Shown here piece after piece: positions 1 to 9,385 of a stretch of 64,000 nucleotides of DNA. Position 1 is the stretch's first letter. Each line of letters starts with the position of its first letter. This DNA is from Anaerolineae bacterium (GTDB taxonomy: Bacteria; Chloroflexota; Anaerolineae; Aggregatilineales; J027). Where the stretch lies: contig JAIOHL010000328.1 of the NCBI GenBank assembly GCA_019913005.1, positions 22,143-86,142 on the forward strand, written 5' to 3'. The position numbers and the translations under genes are program-made. The notes under the pieces are model-generated. The model saw only the letters and a program-made list of their open reading frames with translations, ran no database searches and was not told the origin of the DNA.

Positions 1-1242
1 TTTGCCTATCAACCCCTACTCAAAGGCAACCGCATCGCCATTGTCACCAATGCAGGTGGGCCGGGGATTTTGGCAACCGACGCGCTGGAAAAGGCTAATT
101 TACAACTAGCTCGGCTGGAAAACGCGACGATCAAGACTCTGGAGGAATTTTTGCCCGATGCTGCTAGTGCCGCCAATCCGGTAGATGTGTTAGGCGATGC
201 CCGCGCGGATCGCTATGAATTCGCCCTCAAACACGTTGCCGCCGATCCCAACGTGGACGGTATGATCGTAATCCTAACGCCGCAGGCCATGACCGAAATT
301 GACGCCACCGCCCATGCCATCGGTAAATTGACCACCGAGATTGATAAACCCGTGTTAGGCTGTCTGATGGGCGATCATCGGGTACAGACCGGGATTGAAA
401 TCATGGCGAAGTTCTACACAGTACCCAACTATGCCTTCCCCGAACGCGCCGCTCACGCCTTTGCCGCCATGCGCGATTACAGCGACGCCCGTAAGCGCGA
501 TACAGGCGAAATCCGCAAATTTGAAGTAGATAAAGCCCGCGTCAAAGCCCTATTCGAAAAAGTCCGTGCCGAGAATCGCGTTTCAATGATTGAAGCCGAA
601 AGCCGCGAAGTCTTTGCCGCCTATGGCTTCCGAATGCCGCGCAGTGAACTCGCCACCACCCCCGACGAAGCAGTACATTTGGCAGATGAAATGGGCTATC
701 CGGTGGTGTTAAAAATCGCCAGCCCCGATATTCTCCATAAAACCGAGGTCGGTGGGGTCAAGGTCAATTTACGCAATGCCACCGAAGTCCGTGATGCTTT
801 TGAATTGATGGTTTATCGCGCCACACGCTATGTCCCCGGCGCAAATATTTGGGGCTGCCTCGTACAAGAAATGGTGCCACCGGGGCTTGAGGTTCTGTTA
901 GGCATGAGCCGTGATCCCCAGTTTGGCGCACTGGTGACTTTTGGGCTGGGTGGAATTTATGTGGAAGTGCTCAAAGATGTAACCTTCCGCATCGCGCCGT
1001 TTGGCGAAACGGATGCCAGCACCATGCTGCGTGAAATTCGGGCCGCCCATTTGTTAGACGGTGTGCGTGGGCAAAAACCCGCTGATAAGGAAGCCCTAAC
1101 CGATGCGTTACAGCGCATCAGCCAATTAGTAACGGATTTCCCAGAGATTGCCGAGTTGGACATCAATCCACTCTTTGTCTATGAAAAAGGCCGGGGTGTG
1201 TTAGCATTGGACGCACGTATTATTTTGCAGGCTCGTCAATAG
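1..1242 (+). CDS. ADP-forming acetate-CoA ligase (acyl-CoA synthetase), 5'-truncated by window edge
   Basis: Seen: the reading frame is open from base 1, so the gene begins upstream; 413 codons are present. The first ~140 residues resemble the succinyl-CoA-ligase-like domain (IAIVTNAGGPG near the edge). The remainder is an ATP-grasp_5 domain with GYPVVLKIASPDILHK and an ELDINPLFV ending. Known: fused alpha-beta ADP-forming ligases convert acetyl-CoA, ADP and phosphate to acetate, CoA and ATP, giving substrate-level ATP in the cytoplasm. The CoA-binding domain that normally comes first lies outside the window. A GNAT-fused protein lysine acetyltransferase (Pat type) shares this architecture and cannot be excluded without the upstream part. 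An intrinsic terminator follows at 1315. An internal TTG at 70 is not the real start, because the frame and the domain continue upstream. Confidence 0.85.
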   Translation, partial: FAYQPLLKGNRIAIVTNAGGPGILATDALEKANLQLARLENATIKTLEEFLPDAASAANPVDVLGDARADRYEFALKHVAADPNVDGMIVILTPQAMTEIDATAHAIGKLTTEIDKPVLGCLMGDHRVQTGIEIMAKFYTVPNYAFPERAAHAFAAMRDYSDARKRDTGEIRKFEVDKARVKALFEKVRAENRVSMIEAESREVFAAYGFRMPRSELATTPDEAVHLADEMGYPVVLKIASPDILHKTEVGGVKVNLRNATEVRDAFELMVYRATRYVPGANIWGCLVQEMVPPGLEVLLGMSRDPQFGALVTFGLGGIYVEVLKDVTFRIAPFGETDASTMLREIRAAHLLDGVRGQKPADKEALTDALQRISQLVTDFPEIAELDINPLFVYEKGRGVLALDARIILQARQ

Positions 1243-1314
1243 ACGCAAATCATCGGAGCAAGGAGAGAACCTGTTTTTCTTTTTCGTGTCCCCGTTTTTT
1301 AAATACTTACGGTT

Positions 1315-1349
1315 GGCTGTACGATGCTTGTCGTCTGCATCCCACAGCC
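1315..1349 (+). terminator. Rho-independent terminator after the acetate-CoA ligase gene
   Basis: A nested stem, GGCTGT/ACAGCC outside and GATGC/GCATC inside, is followed directly by TTTTT at 1350-1354. It lies about 70 bases after the ligase stop and 25 before the next start, so the two genes may be transcribed separately or with read-through. Confidence 0.75.
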
Positions 1350-1375
1350 TTTTTCAGAGAAAGGATTTTGATTAG

Positions 1376-2446
1376 ATGAAGGCACTTTACATCACATCGG
1401 TTGTCACATTTTCGGGAAAAACCGCCCTATGTCTGGGCTTGGGTCTCTATATGCAGTCGCGTGGCCTCAAAGTGGGGTATATGAAACCCGTCAGCCTGCA
1501 AGATTATCGAATCGGCAATCAGATTGTAGATGAGGATGCCGAATTTGTGCGCCGAGTGCTGCGGTTGGAGATGAACGCTAATCAGCTTGCTCCCGTCATT
1601 CTATCCGACTCACTGTTGGATAGTGTGATGGATGGCTCAGTTCGCCGCGATTTTTGGGCCGAAATGAACCAAACCTATGAGCAAGCTAAACAGGGCAAAG
1701 ACATTGTGCTGATGGAAGGTGGTGCTTCCATGCGCGATGGGTCAGTGGTGGGATTAAGCACTGTTGAGGTCGTGCATCGCCTAAACATCCCGACACTGGC
1801 CGTCATACGTTGGCGGGATCTGGCCCATGTGCTGGATGATATTGCCGCCGCCAAGCGTCGTATCGAGCACCTTTTATATGGCGTGGTCATTAATAATGTT
1901 CCCGAAACGGCATGGGAAAAAGCGAAAAGCAAAGTCGCCCCCTATCTCGAAAACATAGGGATTCCGGTTTTTGGCGTGCTCCCGCATCAACGTGAACTGC
2001 AAGCCATTACCATTGGTGAACTCATCGCGCTGCTCGATGCCCAAGTGCTCGCAGGCGAACAAATGGCCTCGCGTCTAGTTGAAAACCTGTCAGTGGGGGC
2101 CATGACGGTTGAATCGGCCCTGCCCCTATTCCGCCGCACCATCAACAAAGCCGTCATTACCGGAGGGGATCGCACCGACCTCCAAGCGGCTGCACTTGAA
2201 ACCTCTACCGCCGCCCTCATCCTAACGGGTAATTTGCAGCCAAGCGCCTCTATTATCCGCCGCGCCGAAGAATTAGGCGTAGCCGTGCTCTTGGTGAGCG
2301 ACACCACCATGGAAGCGGTTGAAAAGATCGAAAGCGTTATGGGCCGGACACGCTTAGGTCAGGCCGAAAAACTCAATCGTTTCCAAGCGATGCTAGCGGA
2401 GCATCTCGATTATGCGCGTTTACTCAAAGGGCTTGAACTGGAATAG
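1376..2446 (+). CDS. BioD-like / DRTGG domain protein (phosphotransacetylase N-terminal-domain family)
   Basis: The 356-residue product starts with a P-loop of the BioD-like AAA_26 type (TSVVTFSGKT, about residues 7-16) and keeps MKPVS and VLMEGGAS typical of dethiobiotin-synthetase-like ATPases. The region around residues 210-320 resembles the DRTGG domain (VITGGDRTDLQ). This is the architecture of the N-terminal regulatory part of long phosphotransacetylases (COG0857), but the catalytic PTA domain is absent. Its position directly after an ADP-forming acetate-CoA ligase suggests a role in acetyl-CoA/acetate metabolism; this is inference, and no activity can be assigned. ATG at 1376 is preceded by AAAGGA. 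Confidence 0.8.
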   Translation: MKALYITSVVTFSGKTALCLGLGLYMQSRGLKVGYMKPVSLQDYRIGNQIVDEDAEFVRRVLRLEMNANQLAPVILSDSLLDSVMDGSVRRDFWAEMNQTYEQAKQGKDIVLMEGGASMRDGSVVGLSTVEVVHRLNIPTLAVIRWRDLAHVLDDIAAAKRRIEHLLYGVVINNVPETAWEKAKSKVAPYLENIGIPVFGVLPHQRELQAITIGELIALLDAQVLAGEQMASRLVENLSVGAMTVESALPLFRRTINKAVITGGDRTDLQAAALETSTAALILTGNLQPSASIIRRAEELGVAVLLVSDTTMEAVEKIESVMGRTRLGQAEKLNRFQAMLAEHLDYARLLKGLELE

Positions 2447-2465
2447 CTGGTTCACCCTTTGTTGA

Positions 2466-3794
<1,329 letters not shown>

Positions 3795-3804
3795 GACGGA
3801 ATCT

Positions 3805-5277
3805 ATGTTAAACATGATTGATGGGAAGCGCACTAAAATTGTTGCAACGATTGGCCCTGCTTCCGGAAATGAAGCTGTGCTACGTAAGATGATTCAAAAT
3901 GGCCTAGATGTAGCACGCATCAACTTCAGTCATGGGACGCATGAAACACATGCCGAAAATATCGCCCTGATTCGCCGCCTTGCCGAAGAAGAAAAGGCAG
4001 TGGTGGCGATCATGGGCGACCTGCAAGGGCCAAAAATTCGCTTGGGAGGCTTAACCCCAGACCCGCTACCCATCAAGCCGGGAGATGAGATTGTTCTCAC
4101 CTCCCGCCCCAATCCGGATCAAAGCAAAAAACACTTACCACTCCCCCACCCCGAATTTGTCAAAGACATCCGGGCAGGCAATAGGCTGTTGCTGGACGAT
4201 GGTGATATTGAATTGACGGTTAAGACCCGCTATGGTGACGATTTGGTGTGTGAAGTTGTGGTTGGTAATGAACTCAAGAGCCGTAAAGGGGTCACGGCAT
4301 TAGGGGCAAATTTATCCCTTTCTGCTTTGACCGATAAAGACCGCGCCGATGTGGTTTTTGCCCTTGAACAAAATCTTGACTATCTAGCCATGTCATTTGT
4401 CCGCAGCGCCGACGATATGCGAGAACTGCGTTGGCTAGTACGGCATCATGGTGGGGATGTGTGGCTCATCGCCAAAATTGAAAAAACAGAGGCTATCGAG
4501 AATTTTGAAGAGATTTTACAGCATTCCGATGGCATCATGGTGGCACGCGGAGACCTAGGGGTAGAGCTACCCGCTGCTGAAGTGCCCGTCCGCCAAAAAC
4601 ACATCATTCGCCGCTGCAATCAAGTCGGCAAACCAGTGATTACCGCGACGCAGATGCTCAATAGCATGGTCAGCAATCCCCGTCCCACCCGTGCCGAAGC
4701 CAGCGATGTTGCCAATGCGATTTTTGACGGTACCGATGCAATCATGCTCTCCGCCGAAAGTGCCAGCGGCAAATACCCGGTTGAATCCGTCGCCATGATG
4801 ACCGAAATTGCCAAAATTGCCGAGGCCCATCTGCTGGAAAACAGCAACGAGAAAATGTGGCGCGGCTTTGGCGAGGCGGTCACGGAAAATATCTCTGAGG
4901 CTATCAGCTATGCAACCAGTGTGATGGCCCACGAACTGCGGGCAAAAATGATTGTGACCAGTACGTGGACAGGCTATACGGCCCAGCGCGTAGCTCGTCA
5001 GCGACCCTTGACCCCGATTGTCTGTGTTACCCCCCATCGCGGCACCTATCAACGCATGGCACTGGTATGGGGTGTGCTGCCCATCTTGGTTGAGGAATTC
5101 GCCTCTATTGACGATATGATCAGGATCGTTGTCCAGACCGCCGTTGAACGTGAACTCATTGAAATCAACGACATTATGATTATCATCGCAGGCGTGCCAT
5201 TTGGGGCAGGCGGTCAGACTAATTTCGTGAAGATTCATCGGGTCGGCGAATCCGGCGAAGTAGAACAAGAATTATAG
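3805..5277 (+). CDS. pyk: Pyruvate kinase
   Basis: This 490-residue cytoplasmic glycolytic enzyme makes pyruvate and ATP from phosphoenolpyruvate and ADP. Signatures are the N-terminal KIVATIGPAS, the active-site segment VWLIAKIEKTEAIENF carrying the conserved lysine, MVARGDLGVE, and ITATQMLNSM. The C-terminal ~120 residues form the usual PK_C domain, ending with a G-[VI]-PFG[AI]-GGQTN type allosteric-site segment. No extra PEP-utiliser domain is present, unlike some Gram-positive enzymes. ATG at 3805 follows TAGGACGGA. It is the second gene of the eno-pyk unit and ends just before a strong terminator. Confidence 0.97.
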   Translation: MLNMIDGKRTKIVATIGPASGNEAVLRKMIQNGLDVARINFSHGTHETHAENIALIRRLAEEEKAVVAIMGDLQGPKIRLGGLTPDPLPIKPGDEIVLTSRPNPDQSKKHLPLPHPEFVKDIRAGNRLLLDDGDIELTVKTRYGDDLVCEVVVGNELKSRKGVTALGANLSLSALTDKDRADVVFALEQNLDYLAMSFVRSADDMRELRWLVRHHGGDVWLIAKIEKTEAIENFEEILQHSDGIMVARGDLGVELPAAEVPVRQKHIIRRCNQVGKPVITATQMLNSMVSNPRPTRAEASDVANAIFDGTDAIMLSAESASGKYPVESVAMMTEIAKIAEAHLLENSNEKMWRGFGEAVTENISEAISYATSVMAHELRAKMIVTSTWTGYTAQRVARQRPLTPIVCVTPHRGTYQRMALVWGVLPILVEEFASIDDMIRIVVQTAVERELIEINDIMIIIAGVPFGAGGQTNFVKIHRVGESGEVEQEL

Positions 5278-5304
5278 ACCCCTCTCATCACTCAAAATCA
5301 TACG

Positions 5305-5327
5305 ATAGGCGGGTCTGACTCGCCTAT
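5305..5327 (+). terminator. Terminator of the eno-pyk unit
   Basis: A perfect 7-bp stem, ATAGGCG/CGCCTAT with a 9-base loop, is followed by a T-rich run (TTTTAT). It ends two bases before the stop codon of the convergent tlyA gene. The opposite strand has no T-run after the hairpin, so it should act mainly on the + strand. Confidence 0.85.
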
Positions 5328-5329
5328 TT

Positions 5330-6130
5330 TTATTCGGGTTCACTTGGCGGTGGAACAATCTGATCTATCAGGGGTAGGATGTCCGTTTTGGCGTGGGCAG
5401 GTGACCATTGCAGCCATACCAAAAACTCACGGTTGCCCTTTGGCCCAGTGATTTGACTTTCCACCAAACCACTGACCGTATAATCCATCTCTTGGGCTGT
5501 ACTTAATACATCCAACAATACGGCCCGATGAGTCGCCGCATCTTTAATTACCCCCTCACCCTTATCAACTTCGGCTTTGCCTGCCTCGAATTGGGGTTTT
5601 ATCAGGCCAATCACATCAGCAGAAGGCGTTAGCCAATCCGCAATGGTCGGCAGCAGCATTTTGAGCGAGATAAAACTGGCATCAATGACGACGAGCGAAA
5701 TTGGTTCGGGCAGATTATCCAAATAGCGGGCATTGGTACGTTCCATGACCACCACCTGCGAGTCGTCACGTAATTTGACCGCCAACTGCCCATAACCCAC
5801 ATCAATTGCATAGACTTTCACCGCCCCACGCTGCAATAGGCAATCGGTGAACCCCCCTGTACTTGCCCCGACATCGGCACAAATCCGTCCCTCCACCGTG
5901 ACAGGTAAATGTTGAAGCGCTCCTTCCAGTTTCAACCCACCCCGGCTGACAAATTGTGCCGCTTTTTTCAGAGTGACATTGGCATCAGCGGGGACGGACA
6001 CGCCCGGTTTAGTGCGCAATTCGCCATTCACCATTATTTCGCCTGCTAGGATGTAGCGCTGGGCCATTTCGCGGCTCGGCGCTAACCCAAGTTCATGCAC
6101 CAACACATCCAGTCGTTTCTTCTGTGCCAC
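5330..6130 (-). CDS. tlyA: TlyA-type 16S/23S rRNA (cytidine-2'-O)-methyltransferase
   Basis: The 266-residue product has an N-terminal S4 RNA-binding domain (residues 1-60; RLDVLVHELGLAPSREMAQR). An FtsJ-like Rossmann methyltransferase follows, with the SAM motif DVGASTGGFTD at 86-96. The K-D-K-E tetrad of 2'-O-methyltransferases is visible as K67, D150, K178 and E235. Known: TlyA methylates rRNA ribose 2'-OH groups, which in mycobacteria determines capreomycin sensitivity; the older name hemolysin is misleading. The start is GTG at 6130. The gene is last in a tight minus-strand unit after a GNAT and a VOC protein, 7 bases from the latter, with no functional link that I can see. Confidence 0.92.
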   Translation of the reverse strand: MAQKKRLDVLVHELGLAPSREMAQRYILAGEIMVNGELRTKPGVSVPADANVTLKKAAQFVSRGGLKLEGALQHLPVTVEGRICADVGASTGGFTDCLLQRGAVKVYAIDVGYGQLAVKLRDDSQVVVMERTNARYLDNLPEPISLVVIDASFISLKMLLPTIADWLTPSADVIGLIKPQFEAGKAEVDKGEGVIKDAATHRAVLLDVLSTAQEMDYTVSGLVESQITGPKGNREFLVWLQWSPAHAKTDILPLIDQIVPPPSEPE

Positions 6131-6137
6131 CTAATTA

Positions 6138-7330
<1,193 letters not shown>

Positions 7331-7440
7331 GCCGCAATTTTCTCCTAAGCAATCGTTTCTAAAATCATAACCTACTTACCGACGACCACCAACTGTTAGG
7401 CGACTGAAAGGCCAACGCGCCTAATCGAACTGTGTACCTG

Positions 7441-7449
7441 TGATATAAT
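7441..7449 (+). promoter_or_regulatory. Candidate extended -10 promoter for the UbiA-mevalonate kinase unit
   Basis: The sequence TG-A-TATAAT matches an extended -10 element. No good -35 hexamer is seen at 16-18 bases. It lies in the divergent gap before the UbiA-family gene. Confidence 0.5.
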
Positions 7450-7512
7450 TCTGGCGGGGCTGCTTTTTTGAATGACCCACTTGGAAAGGCTGAAAATCGC
7501 TTGAATACTGTC

Positions 7513-8430
7513 ATGCAATCTGCCATGTCGCTTTGGGGCGGAATTCCTGCTTCGGTACGTGGTCTCATTCGTACCATGCGCCCCAAACAGTGGTCAAAAA
7601 ATGGCTTTGTATTTATGGGCATCCTGTTTGATGCTCGCCTATTTGATCTGGATGCACTTTGGCGCGTGTTGGTAGCTTTTTGGCTTTTTTCACTGACTGC
7701 CAGTTCCGTCTATATCATGAATGACCTTGTGGATATTGAGCGTGATCGGTTGCACCCCAAAAAGAAAAATCGCCCCCTGCCCTCTGGTCAATTACCCATT
7801 GGTCTAGCAAAGACCGCAGCGGTGTTTTTGCCCCTGTTGTCCATTGGTCTAGGCTTTTTAGTGAATTGGAAATTGGCGGCGGTGCTGGCGGGCTATATGG
7901 GCCTGCAAATCGCTTACAGCTTCTATCTCAAAAATCAGGTACTGTTGGATGTTTTTGCAATCGCGGCAGGCTTTGTTCTGCGCACGATTGCGGGTGTAGT
8001 CGCCATTGAAGTCACCAATTTTTCGGCGTGGCTCTATGTCTGCGCGGGGCTGTTATCGCTGTTTTTGGCGATTGGCAAGCGACGACAAGAATTGGTACTG
8101 CTGCAAGGGGATGCCGAAAAAGTCCGCGATACCTACAAGGGTTATAACATGCCCCTGTTAGATGATATGCTGCGACTGGTCGTCACCAGCGTTGCCCTCG
8201 CCTATACCCTGTATGCCGCAGAGTCAGAGACCGCCCTTGTAGATGCTGAATATATGCTGCTGACCGTGCCATTCGTCTATTACGGCCTATTCCGCTACCT
8301 GTATGTGATTCATCGGCTTGGTAAGGGTGGCGACCCTACCGAAGTGCTGTTTGAAGATCGGCCATTACTCGTCGGGATTGGATTATGGGGTTTGCTGGTG
8401 GTTTTCCTTCTATATGTGGTCGCAAAGTAG
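7513..8430 (+). CDS. UbiA family decaprenyl-phosphate phosphoribosyltransferase-like membrane protein
   Basis: An integral membrane prenyltransferase of about 305 residues with roughly eight to nine hydrophobic helices. The first Asp-rich motif is NDLVDIERDRLHP, followed by KKNRPLPSG, which is characteristic of decaprenyl-phosphate 5-phosphoribosyltransferases (Rv3806c type). These transfer phosphoribose from PRPP to a polyprenyl phosphate to make a donor for cell-wall arabinose or ribose. Whether this lineage makes arabinan is not shown here. The start is uncertain: ATG 7513 is used, and TTG at 7501 (12 bases after GGAAAGG) and TTG at 7468 are alternatives. Mevalonate kinase begins 10 bases after its stop, so isoprenoid precursor supply and polyprenyl-phosphate use are linked on one transcript. 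Confidence 0.83.
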   Translation: MQSAMSLWGGIPASVRGLIRTMRPKQWSKNGFVFMGILFDARLFDLDALWRVLVAFWLFSLTASSVYIMNDLVDIERDRLHPKKKNRPLPSGQLPIGLAKTAAVFLPLLSIGLGFLVNWKLAAVLAGYMGLQIAYSFYLKNQVLLDVFAIAAGFVLRTIAGVVAIEVTNFSAWLYVCAGLLSLFLAIGKRRQELVLLQGDAEKVRDTYKGYNMPLLDDMLRLVVTSVALAYTLYAAESETALVDAEYMLLTVPFVYYGLFRYLYVIHRLGKGGDPTEVLFEDRPLLVGIGLWGLLVVFLLYVVAK

Positions 8431-8440
8431 CCGGGTCGTG

Positions 8441-9385
8441 ATGAAATCTATCGTGGCAACCGCCCCCGGTAAATTAATCCTATTTGGCGAACATGCGGTG
8501 GTGCATGGGCAGCCTGCTTTGGCCGTGCCATTGACCGCACTGACTGCGACTGTGACCGCCGAATCCACCCTCCCTAGCAGTGGTCTGCATATTTTGCTAC
8601 CCGATAGCCGCCACCATCACACCTTGAGGGTCTATCCGGGGAGTGACACCGAAAACGCGCTGGTCTATACTGCGCAGTTGGTCTTAAAAACGCTCGGTAT
8701 CACCACCCCACCCGACCTCAAACTCATCCTGCATTCCACTATCCCACTTGCTGCTGGTTTTGGCAGCGGGGCCGCCGTCAGCGCGGCATTGGCGCAGGCA
8801 CTATCACAAGCGCTCGGCCATCCGTTGGATCACGAGACCCTAAATGGGTTGGTCTACGAAGTCGAAAAAATCCATCATGGGACACCCAGCGGCATAGATA
8901 ACACCGTCATCGTCTATCAAAAACCCGTGTATTTTGTGCGTGGCAAACCATTGGAGACCTTCACCATCCCCCGCCCATTTTTGCTGGTAGTCGGTAATCT
9001 GGGCCACGCCACTCCAACCCATATCACCGTTGGTGCAGTGCGGGAATTGGCGGAACGCGAACCCGAACGCATCCAACCGATTTTGGGACGAATTGGGGAA
9101 ATCGCTAATCAAGCGCGAACCCTGATTGAGACCGGGCAGCCGGATTTGCTTGGCCCACTGATGGATGAAAACCACGCCCTGCTGCATGAATTAACTGTTT
9201 CAGATGACGAACTCGATCAATTTTGTGCAATGGCAAAACAGGCCGGTGCGATGGGAGCAAAATTATCGGGTGGGGGTCGCGGTGGCAATATGATTGCCTT
9301 AGTAAATGAAAAAACCGCCCCTGCTGTCCAAGAAATCCTCAAACAGGCAGGCGCGGCTAAAGTTTTTACCACACAGGTGGGTTAA
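8441..9385 (+). CDS. mvk: Mevalonate kinase (GHMP kinase)
   Basis: The 314-residue product phosphorylates mevalonate at O5 in the mevalonate pathway to isopentenyl diphosphate. It carries the GHMP motifs: N-terminal APGKLILFGEHAVVHG, the ATP-binding motif PLAAGFGSGAA (where PxxxGLGSSAA is usual, so Gly replaces the second Ser), the substrate-site HGTPSGIDN, and C-terminal KLSGGGRGGNM. The frame is open upstream into the UbiA gene, but ATG 8441 (or the preceding GTG) fits family N-termini. Most bacteria use the MEP pathway, while several Chloroflexota carry mevalonate enzymes, which supports the taxonomic suggestion. Its stop codon abuts the stop of the convergent topoisomerase gene with no base between. 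Confidence 0.93.
   Translation: MKSIVATAPGKLILFGEHAVVHGQPALAVPLTALTATVTAESTLPSSGLHILLPDSRHHHTLRVYPGSDTENALVYTAQLVLKTLGITTPPDLKLILHSTIPLAAGFGSGAAVSAALAQALSQALGHPLDHETLNGLVYEVEKIHHGTPSGIDNTVIVYQKPVYFVRGKPLETFTIPRPFLLVVGNLGHATPTHITVGAVRELAEREPERIQPILGRIGEIANQARTLIETGQPDLLGPLMDENHALLHELTVSDDELDQFCAMAKQAGAMGAKLSGGGRGGNMIALVNEKTAPAVQEILKQAGAAKVFTTQVG

Noticed and set aside
4567..5268. A 233-codon antisense frame inside pyk
   Set aside because: Composition is a mirror of the pyk codons (His/Gly-rich, no motifs); pyk itself is certain.
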